64,000 nt of DNA from Sulfurospirillum multivorans DSM 12446 (GTDB lineage Bacteria > Campylobacterota > Campylobacteria > Campylobacterales > Sulfurospirillaceae): contig NZ_CP007201.1 of the NCBI RefSeq assembly GCF_000568815.1, forward strand, positions 992,001 to 1,056,000, given 5' to 3'. How positions within the stretch are numbered: the first letter of the stretch is position 1; each line of letters begins with the position of its first letter. A model generated the notes under the pieces. It was given only the letters and a program-made list of their open reading frames with translations, was not told the origin of the DNA and made no database searches. Shown one piece after another: positions 55,302 to 63,183 of the stretch. Position numbers and translations under genes: made by a program.

Positions 55302-56693
55302 ATGCAAAAACTGGTCAAACTTTGGCAAAATATCGACACCCTAAAATATCACCTCTACCCGTCTCTACTCTTGCAAGGTAAAGACGTTACAGCCTATAAC
55401 GCTCTACTCGATACATTACTCTCCACAAAGCTCCAAGCACAAAGCCAAAAAAACGAGAATAAAAGCTTCTCCCAATACCAACACTCCTTTGGCGGTGACT
55501 TTTTTCAAATTATGCCCTCTACGGTGCGTGGATTTAGTGTATCCATTAAAAACCACGACATTACAATCCACTTAAAAAAGATGGTAACCACAATAGACCC
55601 TAACCCATTCTGTAAAGTAGAATTTCGTGCCTCATTCCTCCAACGTTACGGTTATATCTCCGCTATTCAAAAAGTCAACAAGTTTTTAAGAGATTTTATA
55701 ATCTCCCACTACACAATCAAGATCAGCGAAATACATTTGCAGTGTGATATACAAGGTCATAACTTCACCGTCTTAGACTTTCACCGTACCAAATCAAAAA
55801 CACGCAATAATCGTTACTACGATGATGAAATAGGCTGTGATAGCTTCTATTATTCAGGACGTAACTTCCAAGGCTTTATGAAAGGCGGTGGCGATTATTT
55901 AATGCGTGTCTACAATAAAACTAAAGAGATTAAAAAGTTTCCAAACAAAGGCTTTATCGAAGGATTATGGCGCACAAACAAAGATTACGACGAAACAAAA
56001 GAAGTCTTTAGAATCGAATTTCAGATCAGAAGAGAAAAGCTTAAAAACATGGTCATTGACGGTCAAATCCTAGACGGCTTTGAAATAATCCTCAATAACC
56101 TTAACAATCTTTGGGGTCGTTGTCTAGAAGATTTTAGCCTCCGTGACATTAGCGATCAAGATACAACCGAAATAATGTTAGGTTTTAAAACACTTAAAAA
56201 TGGCACTCAAAAAATGCTCACCACTGACGCAGTACGTCAACGCTTTACACGTAGTGAAGTGCATCCTCTTTGGGCTGTTATTGGCACGTTTAACGGTCAT
56301 TATCAAACTGCAAAAATTGACACTTTTGTCAAACCGTTTACAACTGATTTTATTTACGTTCATAACGCATTTAAAGCGTTCCTTTCCACATCACTTTCAC
56401 ACTTTGGCGATCTTCGTCCAGCTACGATTGAAGAGGCATTAACTAAAGTTCAAGAGTACACACAATCTAAGCATGAAAAGACAGTCTTAGAAGACGTTTA
56501 TAGTAAACGCCTTGATCGTTTCAATAAGCTTGAAATTTACAATCCTGACGATGAGAAACTATACGCAAATAAACACTACTTTGTTAATCGTGTATTTGAC
56601 ACCATAGATCAAACGTATAACGCTCTGCATGATGTTGGTGTAGGGCAAAATGATGAATTTATTGAAAAAATATCCCAATGTTATGGAGCTTAA
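55302..56693 (+). CDS. Rolling-circle replication initiator (phage/plasmid Rep, gene II/Rep_trans-like)
   Basis: 463 residues from ATG at 55302 with AAAGG upstream; the frame is open 48 bases further. The Rep-like core holds IHLQCDIQGHNFTVLDF (about 144-160), then YYSGRNFQGFMKGGGDYLMR, the candidate catalytic Tyr204 in YNKTKE and FRIEFQIRRE (about 236-245). Such proteins nick one strand at an origin and start rolling-circle replication. Codons end often in C, unlike the T-ending late genes. Strong support that the element replicates through ssDNA. Confidence 0.82.
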   Translation: MQKLVKLWQNIDTLKYHLYPSLLLQGKDVTAYNALLDTLLSTKLQAQSQKNENKSFSQYQHSFGGDFFQIMPSTVRGFSVSIKNHDITIHLKKMVTTIDPNPFCKVEFRASFLQRYGYISAIQKVNKFLRDFIISHYTIKISEIHLQCDIQGHNFTVLDFHRTKSKTRNNRYYDDEIGCDSFYYSGRNFQGFMKGGGDYLMRVYNKTKEIKKFPNKGFIEGLWRTNKDYDETKEVFRIEFQIRREKLKNMVIDGQILDGFEIILNNLNNLWGRCLEDFSLRDISDQDTTEIMLGFKTLKNGTQKMLTTDAVRQRFTRSEVHPLWAVIGTFNGHYQTAKIDTFVKPFTTDFIYVHNAFKAFLSTSLSHFGDLRPATIEEALTKVQEYTQSKHEKTVLEDVYSKRLDRFNKLEIYNPDDEKLYANKHYFVNRVFDTIDQTYNALHDVGVGQNDEFIEKISQCYGA

Positions 56694-56694
56694 A

Positions 56695-56889
56695 ATGAGT
56701 TTTAAAATTGGTTATAAATTAAGTTTTCGAATAAAAGGTTCTGATGATTTTTCTGTTATATATATGTTTCATTATCCTTCTGACCCATTGCCTGTTTCTA
56801 ATTTACTTCATTCTGAATTAGATGAATTAAATTTTGTTTCTGACGAACTCAACAATATATTTTTGAGTATGAATAAATTATCAAAGTAG
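56695..56889 (+). CDS. Small element protein, unknown (64 residues)
   Basis: Begins ATG at 56695, one base after the Rep stop, after GGAGCTTAAA. Beta-rich N-terminus (FKIGYKLSFRIKGSDD) and helical C-terminus (LLHSELDELNFVSDELNN). T-ending codons dominate. No family recognised. Confidence 0.55.
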   Translation: MSFKIGYKLSFRIKGSDDFSVIYMFHYPSDPLPVSNLLHSELDELNFVSDELNNIFLSMNKLSK

Positions 56890-56898
56890 TTTAAATAA

Positions 56899-57150
56899 AT
56901 GAAATGTCTAGTTTGCGGTAAACCTATTATCTTTAACGATAAATGCTATCGTTGCTCCTTTGGACGTCCTAAAACTTACTGTTCAGATCATTGCAGAGAT
57001 TTTACAAAATACTTTAACGCTATGGTCAAACACTTAGATCAAATCGAATTAGACGACGAACATAAACGTAAAATAAGAGGCGATATTTCTAGGGTAGGTA
57101 ATTCCCTTAAGTTTCCAACGATTGTTGATTTTAGTACCAAAAGACCTTGA
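56899..57150 (+). CDS. Small zinc-finger-like protein
   Basis: 83 residues. CLVCGKPIIFNDKCYRCSFG and YCSDHCRDF give four Cys pairs able to hold zinc (CxxC, CxxC, CxxxC). Then a helical tail. Probable DNA- or RNA-binding small protein of the element; role not known. Confidence 0.65.
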   Translation: MKCLVCGKPIIFNDKCYRCSFGRPKTYCSDHCRDFTKYFNAMVKHLDQIELDDEHKRKIRGDISRVGNSLKFPTIVDFSTKRP

Positions 57151-57155
57151 GAAGA

Positions 57156-57351
57156 AATGGAGCATCTATGATTTTTCTAACAAAACAAAAAAATCGGTTA
57201 AAACTCTCTTTTTACCGTTGGCTACGTAACTATCTTTTAGTAAGTTACTTTCAAAATGTAGGTGCAAATATCGAACGATTTTGCTTGATCTGTGATCTCT
57301 CTGATGAGATCGAATTTTTAGAAGGAAGGATTTAAATAATGATTTTAATTG
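57156..57351 (+). repeat. Direct repeat, copy 1 (196 bases, flanks methyltransferase)
   Basis: Nearly the same as 58157-58352, offset by 1001 bases. It includes the GGAGCAT ribosome-binding site, a whole 55-codon gene and ATGATTTTAATTG, which is the start of the M15 peptidase gene. The match is exact over about 130 bases before the end. The repeat encloses the methyltransferase cassette. Confidence 0.92.
57168..57335 (+). CDS. Duplicated small protein, copy 1 (55 residues)
   Basis: Sequence starts MIFLTKQKNRLKLSFYRWL and ends DEIEFLEGRI. Basic N-terminus, then a hydrophobic region with two Cys (ERFCLICDLSDE). 49 or more of 55 residues equal copy 2 at 58169-58336. Changes cluster in the N-terminal part; the C-terminal half is identical. 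Might be a small regulator or membrane-associated protein; unknown. Confidence 0.7.
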   Translation: MIFLTKQKNRLKLSFYRWLRNYLLVSYFQNVGANIERFCLICDLSDEIEFLEGRI

Positions 57352-57368
57352 TAGGGTGTGCACAATGA
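57339..57368 (+). CDS. Nine-codon leader frame coupling to methyltransferase
   Basis: ATG at 57339 is the copied start of the M15 peptidase gene; the frame reads MILIVGCAQ and stops at TGA 57366-57368, which overlaps the methyltransferase ATG (57365) as ATGA. Translation initiated at the borrowed peptidase start could re-initiate on the methyltransferase. Confidence 0.5.
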   Translation: MILIVGCAQ

Positions 57369-58168
57369 AACTAGTTTTATCTCTATGCTCAGGTATCGGC
57401 TTACTAGATCGTGCATTCAAAGAAGCAGGCTTCTGCGTCGTAAGTTCAGGTGACATTATTCTCGGTAAACATTATGACATCCGTAACTTTACAGGTGTTA
57501 AAGGTAAATTTGATGGAGTGATCGGCGGTCCACCATGCCCTGACTTTTCACCCTTAAAACGTGACCGCCCTGTATTGGAAGAGTCTTACGGTTTTGAAAT
57601 GCTTATGGAATATAAAAGAATCGTTTTAGAGTGTGACCCCTTCTGGTTTCTTTTAGAAAATGTTTCAGGTGTACCTAACGTTAAAATAGATGGATACTCA
57701 CATCAAAGATTAGACATTAATCAATCTTGGTATGAAAACGTGACTCGGCTGCGCCACATTCAATTCGGTCACAAAGATAATAAATACCTACAAATTGAAA
57801 GAAAAATTGTGACTGATCGATCACATAAATTACAATCATGTGCTTTAGCAAATGATAGCCGTTCTTTTAGAGAGCTTTGTAGATTGCAAGGCTTAGAAGA
57901 TGACTTCGACTTAAAAAGTTTTAATGTGCAAGGTAAAAAACGTGCAGTTGGAAACGGTGTTCCACTTTGTATTGGTCGAGCACTTGCAAAGGCTGTGACT
58001 GATCTGGAAGAAATAAGTGTGACGCAACAGGATAATAAAATCTGTGCATGTGGTTGTGGTCGTATTGTGACCCATCGAGGTGGTTATTATGACTATTCAT
58101 GCCGTAAACGAGCCCAAAGAAATAGAAATAAATTTGCTGTGACTGATCAACAACAAATAGGAGCATAA
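57365..58168 (+). CDS. C5-cytosine DNA methyltransferase, short form
   Basis: 267 residues; typical C5 enzymes are over 300. Motif I SLCSGIGLLDRAF (about 6-18), motif IV GGPPCPDFSP with Cys58, motif VI LLENVSGV (about 96-103) and motif X AVGNGVPLCIGRAL (about 194-207). The recognition region between is short, as in some phage enzymes. After motif X an extra segment has CACGCGRIVTHRGGYYDYSC, a possible zinc knuckle, and carries TGTGAC repeats at the DNA level. Probably protects phage DNA from host restriction. It lies between direct repeats. Confidence 0.9.
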   Translation: MKLVLSLCSGIGLLDRAFKEAGFCVVSSGDIILGKHYDIRNFTGVKGKFDGVIGGPPCPDFSPLKRDRPVLEESYGFEMLMEYKRIVLECDPFWFLLENVSGVPNVKIDGYSHQRLDINQSWYENVTRLRHIQFGHKDNKYLQIERKIVTDRSHKLQSCALANDSRSFRELCRLQGLEDDFDLKSFNVQGKKRAVGNGVPLCIGRALAKAVTDLEEISVTQQDNKICACGCGRIVTHRGGYYDYSCRKRAQRNRNKFAVTDQQQIGA

Positions 58169-58352
58169 ATGACTTACCTAACAAAACAAAAAAATCGGTT
58201 AAAGCTTTCTTTTTACCGTTGGCTACGTAACTACCTCTTAATTAGTTACTTTCAAAATGTAGGTGCAAATATCGAACGATTTTGCTTGATCTGTGATCTC
58301 TCTGATGAGATCGAATTTTTAGAAGGAAGGATTTAAATAATGATTTTAATTG
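58157..58352 (+). repeat. Direct repeat, copy 2
   Basis: The partner of 57156-57351; its ATG at 58340 is the functional M15 peptidase start. Sequence diverges from copy 1 right after ATTTTAATTG, where copy 1 turns into the methyltransferase. Confidence 0.92.
58169..58336 (+). CDS. Duplicated small protein, copy 2 (55 residues)
   Basis: Starts MTYLTKQKNRLKLSFYRWL directly at the methyltransferase stop (TAAATG). C-terminal half identical to copy 1; Leu-Val-Ser changed to Leu-Ile-Ser and a few others. GGAGCAT lies before the start. Because it leads into the M15 peptidase gene without a break, copy 2 is probably the original arrangement. Confidence 0.7.
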   Translation: MTYLTKQKNRLKLSFYRWLRNYLLISYFQNVGANIERFCLICDLSDEIEFLEGRI

Positions 58353-58717
58353 ATTGGTCAAAATTAAAAAATTTCAAAGAAAGTGAATTTACATGTAATT
58401 GCGGTTGTGGTCTAAATAATATCAATGATGATGTTGTTCTAATGTTGGATACTGCTCGTGAGTGGGCACATATTCCTTTTAAAATTAATAGCGCTTGTCG
58501 CTGTGAAAAACATAACAAAATGGTGGGAGGTGTAACAGATAGTGCACATTGTAAAGGATTGGCGGTGGATATTTCCGCTCGTGATGATAGGTCTCGATTT
58601 ATTATCGTTTCGGCTCTTATGAAAGTAGGTTTCACTCGTGTTTTAATTTATGACACGTTTGTTCATGTTGATATGGATTTGTCAAAACCAAATCCTATTT
58701 TAAAATTAATGAAATAA
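58340..58717 (+). CDS. M15 family peptidase (D-Ala-D-Ala carboxypeptidase/endolysin-like)
   Basis: 125 residues, close to the short phage form. Zinc ligands: His70 in DSAHCKGLAVDIS, Asp77 and His109 in FVHVDMD; INSACRCEKHNKMVGG is the usual substrate loop. An extra Cys pair near the N-terminus (CNCGCG). Cleaves peptidoglycan peptide links, either to release virions or to open the wall at entry. Its presence argues against a purely extruded filamentous phage. A TTTACATGTAAT site is at 58387-58398. Confidence 0.9.
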   Translation: MILIDWSKLKNFKESEFTCNCGCGLNNINDDVVLMLDTAREWAHIPFKINSACRCEKHNKMVGGVTDSAHCKGLAVDISARDDRSRFIIVSALMKVGFTRVLIYDTFVHVDMDLSKPNPILKLMK

Positions 58718-58727
58718 AGGAAAAAAA

Positions 58728-59048
58728 ATGAAATTAAGTGATATTCAATGGTCAACGGTTCTTAAAAATGTTGGTGGTATTGTTACCACTTTTAACCCTG
58801 CAATCGGTAGTGGTTTGGTGGTAGCTAGTGAGGTCGTAGACAAGCTTAACGGTGATTCTATGCTATCAGATAACGAAGTCTTAAGAAACAACGTTGTTGG
58901 GCTTTCAGCATGTGCTGATATTATTGCAGATTACCTACAAAAAAAAGAGTTAAATCAAGAAGTAAATGACGATAACCTTAAACTCGTTATGGTCTCTCTA
59001 CAATCGCATGACGTTCTCTTTGATAAAATCTATGCGATTATGAAGTAA
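58728..59048 (+). CDS. Element protein, unknown (106 residues)
   Basis: Begins MKLSDIQWSTVLKNVGGIV. A hydrophobic, Gly/Ala-rich stretch (about 12-35) suggests membrane contact, followed by a helical acidic domain. It follows the peptidase, where holin- or spanin-like partners often sit; a lysis role is a guess. GGAAAAAAA precedes the ATG. Confidence 0.6.
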   Translation: MKLSDIQWSTVLKNVGGIVTTFNPAIGSGLVVASEVVDKLNGDSMLSDNEVLRNNVVGLSACADIIADYLQKKELNQEVNDDNLKLVMVSLQSHDVLFDKIYAIMK

Positions 59049-59058
59049 GGATGGTTTT

Positions 59059-59622
59059 ATGTCATATTTAATTAGGGTGCAATATTTTTCTAAGGATACG
59101 GTTTCCCCTATCGATAATCAAACGCATTTTGCTGGTTCTTTAGGTTGTTTTGTTCAAGATGGTTCCAATATGGAAAGTCCAATTTTTGTTTTTAGTGCTG
59201 ATTTTATGAATGAAGATGGTTCATTGAAATATACTTTTATTAATACTTTCACTATTTCTGATGTAAATTATACTCTTAGTGTTGTATTTGATGATGCTTA
59301 TGGATTTCAATGTGTTTTTGATTATCCTCATTATTTTCTTGTTGACAACTCAGCTCTTGTTTTTCTTGCTGGTCTGTTAGGTTCTAGTGGTGGCACAACC
59401 GATACCTCTCTCTTAACTTCTCTCAACGGAAATTTTGGAAGTTATCCTGATGGCGCTCAGGTTGTTGTGCAAGGTCTTACAACAAGAACCTATACAGTCC
59501 AATCAAGCTCTTTAGGTTGGGATTCACCATCAACGGGTAGTTTGATCATTACATACCGTTTAAAGGACGCTGACGATAACTTCCTAGAAGCTCCTCATGT
59601 CCTTTTAACTTTAAAGGCTTAG
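59059..59622 (+). CDS. Beta-rich element protein, probable virion component
   Basis: 187 residues. Nearly all predicted beta strand, with aromatic-rich N-terminal half (VQYFSKDT, FVFSADFM, YTFINTFTI) and a second domain with YPDGAQVVVQGLTTRTYTVQ and APHVLLTLKA. It might be a capsid, spike or adsorption protein. T-ending codons dominate (GTT, TTT, GAT). No family recognised. Confidence 0.5.
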   Translation: MSYLIRVQYFSKDTVSPIDNQTHFAGSLGCFVQDGSNMESPIFVFSADFMNEDGSLKYTFINTFTISDVNYTLSVVFDDAYGFQCVFDYPHYFLVDNSALVFLAGLLGSSGGTTDTSLLTSLNGNFGSYPDGAQVVVQGLTTRTYTVQSSSLGWDSPSTGSLIITYRLKDADDNFLEAPHVLLTLKA

Positions 59623-59624
59623 TC

Positions 59625-60536
59625 ATGTCTAATGCTTATGCAAAAGATGTACTTTTTAATGGTAATACTGGCGGTGGCATGGTGGCTGGTGGGGGTTCTT
59701 CCTCCTCCGCTAATAATGCTTCTTATCAGGGGCGTTATACTGCCTCTAACAACGTTTCCTATGCTCGTTCGTCTTCTGTTTCGCCTTTGACGTCTTCTGA
59801 AACTACTGTTGTTTCTCAATCAGGTACTGGCGTTGGTACTGTGAAACAATATTCCTCTACTAATATTACTAATTTTAATGTTGCTGATTATGTTAAAAAT
59901 TTAACTAATGCTAGTGGTGGGTCGTCTTACACGTATTACACTGATGAACAAAAAGCACAAATGTCTGCACCTGATCGTTTGCTTATTGAACAATACGAAG
60001 CAATGCAAAAAGTTTCAGAAGATCAAAATAAAAATAAACAAGCTGTAAAAGATCAAACTAAAGAAGTGGTTAACGGTATTAATTACCAACAAGGCGATAC
60101 TCTTCCCTCCGTTCTCTCTCAAAACGCTAAAGCATTAACGCAAGCTATTAACGCTTTAACGACTACGTTTACAGATCAGTTCACTTTGCTAAATAACTAC
60201 ATGATGGGAGGTCTCATTTATCAACAACAATTCTTAGATATTAAAACGGCTGAAAGTGGTCTAAAAATTGAATCTATGGAGTACAACAAAACTCAACAAA
60301 CGGTGTATGATCTTGATGGTAATGCTCTTGGTCAAGCTACACCTAGAGACCTTGGTGTACAAAAAGATGCTGTTGTCGGTATTGATCACACGGATAAAAT
60401 CAATTTTGAGATACCTGATGAGCTTGAATCTGATTTGTCTTCTGATGATCTTGATATTTCTACTATTTTGGGTTATGATGATGGTGCTGATATTTTTAAA
60501 GAATTTTATACTCGTATGGGAGGTACTGGTCTATGA
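59625..60536 (+). CDS. Low-complexity element protein, probable structural protein
   Basis: 303 residues. The N-terminal 100 residues are Gly/Ser/Asn-rich (NTGGGMVAGGGSSSSANN), reminiscent of minor-coat or fibre linkers; the middle is a helical region (about 108-220, DQFTLLNNYMMGGLIYQQ), the end is acidic (SDLSSDDLDISTILGYDD). Two bases after the previous stop. No signal peptide. Function unknown; likely virion or assembly. Confidence 0.5.
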   Translation: MSNAYAKDVLFNGNTGGGMVAGGGSSSSANNASYQGRYTASNNVSYARSSSVSPLTSSETTVVSQSGTGVGTVKQYSSTNITNFNVADYVKNLTNASGGSSYTYYTDEQKAQMSAPDRLLIEQYEAMQKVSEDQNKNKQAVKDQTKEVVNGINYQQGDTLPSVLSQNAKALTQAINALTTTFTDQFTLLNNYMMGGLIYQQQFLDIKTAESGLKIESMEYNKTQQTVYDLDGNALGQATPRDLGVQKDAVVGIDHTDKINFEIPDELESDLSSDDLDISTILGYDDGADIFKEFYTRMGGTGL

Positions 60537-60655
60537 TTAGTAATAAACAAAAAAATAAGTTTTATTCTTTTCTTGATTGGATTGGTGTTATTATTGTTGT
60601 TGTTGGCTTGGCTTATATTCTTTTTTCTAAGGGTGGTTTTTTAGGTGGTTTTTAG
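60533..60655 (+). CDS. 40-residue single-pass membrane protein
   Basis: Overlaps the previous stop (ATGA). N-terminus basic (MISNKQKNKFYSFLDW), one membrane helix (about 15-31), C-terminus GGFLGGF. Size fits a minor coat or small membrane protein of filamentous phage, but also a small holin. No signal peptide. Confidence 0.65.
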   Translation: MISNKQKNKFYSFLDWIGVIIVVVGLAYILFSKGGFLGGF

Positions 60656-60701
60656 CCTATAAAATAATTTCACATAAGTTTTATTTGTCAAGGATTGTAA
60701 G

Positions 60702-60914
60702 ATGTTGCAAAAGATTAAAGAGCAGTTTTTTGGTTGGTTATATGTTTTTGTCTTTTTTTCTTTGTTGTTTACAGTTTTTTTTGGTCGCGATATTTATGAT
60801 TATTATTTTGCACCAAACCCAGTTCAGCAATATGTTGATTCTTATGAAAAGGCTTTTGGGAAAAAAATGCAAGTTCCTGAGCTTTTAAAACAATACGTTA
60901 AAGATAAGCAATAA
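60702..60914 (+). CDS. 70-residue single-pass membrane protein
   Basis: Starts MLQKIKEQFFGWLYVFVFFS; one membrane helix (about 9-28) and a soluble C-terminal part (YDYYFAPNPVQQYVDSYEKA). Probably envelope or coat related. GATTGTAAG precedes. A terminator overlaps its end. Confidence 0.65.
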   Translation: MLQKIKEQFFGWLYVFVFFSLLFTVFFGRDIYDYYFAPNPVQQYVDSYEKAFGKKMQVPELLKQYVKDKQ

Positions 60915-60941
60915 GCCATTAATTTGGCTTTTTGTTTTTTC
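60913..60941 (+). terminator. Terminator after membrane-protein gene
   Basis: AAGCCA-ttaatt-TGGCTT (60913-60930) followed by TTTTGTTTTTT. Classic shape. The 110 bases after it are pyrimidine-rich with no gene. Confidence 0.85.
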
Positions 60942-61052
60942 TTAAAATTTACACCCACCCTCTTTAACCTCCCTATTTTTCATACTTCCCAATTTGTGTT
61001 AGTCAATTTTCCAACTTAATTCTTAACATTCTCGAAAAAAAGAGGTGTTAAA

Positions 61053-61805
61053 ATGGGTCAAGTTAAAAACATTGGTCAAAATACAGCTGAGGAGTTTTTT
61101 GAAACAATTCTTTACATGACTGCGTATCAAGAAACGCGCACGATTATGCAAGAATATACCAAGGATATTGATAGTCCTGTTTTAAAAGAGGCTATCGAAT
61201 CTGCTATGTCTGTAGCTGTTTTTGGTGCTGTTTTTTTTGCTGTACAAAAACAAGAACAAATGATTGCTTGGATTTTTGATAAAGCTGAAGTTCTTATGCT
61301 TGTTCTTATTGGTAAAGCGCGCAATTTATTATCTAAAGTTAAAAAATTTAAAGGTACTAAGCTTTATCGTTTGCTTAATTTTATGCAAGGTAATAATTCT
61401 GAAAATTTAATGACTGCTCAAATTGTTGCTACTCATCAGGGGTTTAAGTCTAATGCTCGTGTTCATTCTAAATATGCTACTAATCCTATTGGTGCATATC
61501 AAATGCAAACCGATACTAAAAATTCGTTGTATCAACGCGAAAACCTCCATATGAATTTCGGCAATGCTATGGCCTCACGCTACAATCAAACTCTCCTATT
61601 CAAACTCTTCACAAAGTCATTCACTGCTCAGGATGAACTATTGATTAAAAAAATCCTAGGCAGAGAAACGGGCGCCGCTGTATCTATCGAAGATTTAAAC
61701 CAAGTCGGTGATTTCCTTTTTGTCAAAGACACCAACGGCAAAGTAACTGGGCTTTCTGAGGCGTTTTTACAGCTTGTTAATACTCTTGGTTATGTGAATA
61801 AGTAA
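61053..61805 (+). CDS. Element membrane protein, unknown (250 residues)
   Basis: Helical N-terminal part (about 1-45), membrane segments about 48-62 and 76-90 (AVFGAVFFAV, LMLVLIGKA), then a basic region (KARNLLSKVKKFKG) and a helical C-terminus with QLVNTLGY. No Walker A motif, so not a Zot ATPase. From about 61,520 the codons switch from T-ending to mixed. GAGGTG lies upstream of the ATG. Confidence 0.5.
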   Translation: MGQVKNIGQNTAEEFFETILYMTAYQETRTIMQEYTKDIDSPVLKEAIESAMSVAVFGAVFFAVQKQEQMIAWIFDKAEVLMLVLIGKARNLLSKVKKFKGTKLYRLLNFMQGNNSENLMTAQIVATHQGFKSNARVHSKYATNPIGAYQMQTDTKNSLYQRENLHMNFGNAMASRYNQTLLFKLFTKSFTAQDELLIKKILGRETGAAVSIEDLNQVGDFLFVKDTNGKVTGLSEAFLQLVNTLGYVNK

Positions 61806-61815
61806 GGATATTTCC

Positions 61816-62685
61816 ATGAATTACGTTGAAACTATTTCACATGAGAGTGAATTTGTTGGTTTTTTTAATGGCATTCCTCTTTATGGTAATGCTAGTCAAG
61901 GTTATTATTTTCCTCTTTTTACTATTTATCCTTTTGTAGATTCTGAGCAGGGTTCACAATTTATGGTGTCTGGTATTCGTTCCGACCCTTATGATGTGGT
62001 CAAAAATTATCATGTTATTGAATTAAATGGCTACGCATGTATGTATAATTTTCGTGGAGTTCAGAGTGTTACTATTTATTCAAATGATTCAAGGGGTTTT
62101 TTTTCAAGTTTTATGAATCTTGAAGATGGTCTTTTTTATGCTGATAGAAATTCTCAAATTTTAGCGGATGATTTTTCATATCCTTTTTTAACTCTTGAAG
62201 AGGCTTGTAATTATTTTTATTATAATGCTCCTTTTGTTCAATATAATAGTATTAAACAAAAGGTTTCTCGTTCTGATATTTATTCTGTTAGTGATAGTGT
62301 TTCTGCTTACGACATTCATTACAATCATTTTTTATATGTTGGCATTCTTTGTTCGCCAATATGTTGTTACCCTAATTTCATCCCAATCGTCCAATCCCTT
62401 GGCGGTATCCCCGTGACAGATCAACTACAAAACCTAAAAATTATTTGCCAGCTTTTAGGAATTGACATAAATACAACTTTGAGTGATTGTGATGCAATGA
62501 AAGAATATTTAAAGCGTATCGTAACCGTTCTCGGAGGTACTTCCTCTATTGAACCAAACGAAAACCTAAAATCAATCTGCTATCTTCTTGGCGTTGATAC
62601 GGCTGAAAATGGCTTAAGTGATTGTGCATTAAGCAAAGATTATGTGAAACGAAATGGAATAATGTTAGGAGCTGAAAATGCCTAA
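61816..62685 (+). CDS. Element protein with C-terminal tandem repeats, possible virion/attachment protein
   Basis: 289 residues. The first 185 are beta- and aromatic-rich (YYFPLFTIYPFVDSEQG) with no known family. The last 95 hold two about 45-residue repeats: QNLKIICQLLGID..LSDC..MKEYLKRIVTVLGG and ENLKSICYLLGVD..LSDC..SKDYVKRNGIMLGA. Codon use changes from T-ending to mixed at about 62,350, where the repeat part begins. That pattern suggests a modular or acquired C-terminus. Overlaps the next gene by 8 bases. Confidence 0.5.
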   Translation: MNYVETISHESEFVGFFNGIPLYGNASQGYYFPLFTIYPFVDSEQGSQFMVSGIRSDPYDVVKNYHVIELNGYACMYNFRGVQSVTIYSNDSRGFFSSFMNLEDGLFYADRNSQILADDFSYPFLTLEEACNYFYYNAPFVQYNSIKQKVSRSDIYSVSDSVSAYDIHYNHFLYVGILCSPICCYPNFIPIVQSLGGIPVTDQLQNLKIICQLLGIDINTTLSDCDAMKEYLKRIVTVLGGTSSIEPNENLKSICYLLGVDTAENGLSDCALSKDYVKRNGIMLGAENA

Positions 62686-63040
62686 ATATAGAGTACAACT
62701 TAAACAAGGTTCACGAACTATCGTTAACCACGTTGAGGCTAGCAGTTCATCTGCTGTCTTAGCTTTTTTTGAGTCTGTTTCCACTATGCAAGTAAGCGAA
62801 ATTTTAAAAGTTGATATGAAAAATGATACCATTCCCCCTGCGGACGATTTTGGCTACTACCCCGTCTTCAAAGGCATTATGAAAACAGATACACGCCGAG
62901 CTAAACAGATCATAATTAATAATGTAAAACTCGGAAAAAATGAGCAGGAAATAGCCATAGCATGTAAAACATTTTTAGAAATTGAAGGCACAAAAGTTGA
63001 CAGTCTTTACTGTGCACTTTTTAAACAAGATCGAAGTTAG
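62678..63040 (+). CDS. Element protein, unknown (120 residues)
   Basis: Starts MPKYRVQLKQGSRTIVNHVE. A beta N-terminal part and a helical part (RAKQIIINNVKLGKNEQEI). Basic overall and translationally coupled to the previous gene. No family recognised. Last plus-strand gene of the visible element. Confidence 0.55.
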   Translation: MPKYRVQLKQGSRTIVNHVEASSSSAVLAFFESVSTMQVSEILKVDMKNDTIPPADDFGYYPVFKGIMKTDTRRAKQIIINNVKLGKNEQEIAIACKTFLEIEGTKVDSLYCALFKQDRS

Positions 63041-63154
63041 CAGTTTTGAATATTCCATTTTTCCTCAAAAACCACTTTCAAAACTCCTCCCTAATCAGCG
63101 CGTTTTCGCTCTCCTCTGCGCTCTTTCCTGCACCGCAGGTATAGGCATATATAT

Positions 63155-63183
63155 GGTAACGTGGGACTGTGTCCCATCTTACC
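63155..63183. repeat. Long inverted repeat (hairpin)
   Basis: The stem has 5 + 6 base pairs around a TGT loop with a two-base internal loop, plus four outer TATA pairs (63150-63153 and 63185-63188). Strongest hairpin in the region. Resembles phage packaging or second-strand-origin hairpins in form only. Confidence 0.75.

Noticed and set aside
57921-58184. Minus-strand frame sharing FYPVASH with 63234-63503
   Set aside because: The shared text comes from the 20-base DNA repeat, not from related proteins.
55302-63040. Ordinary Zot-type filamentous prophage
   Set aside because: No Walker A ATPase among visible element proteins, and an M15 peptidase is present; kept as a possibility only if a Zot gene lies past the window.
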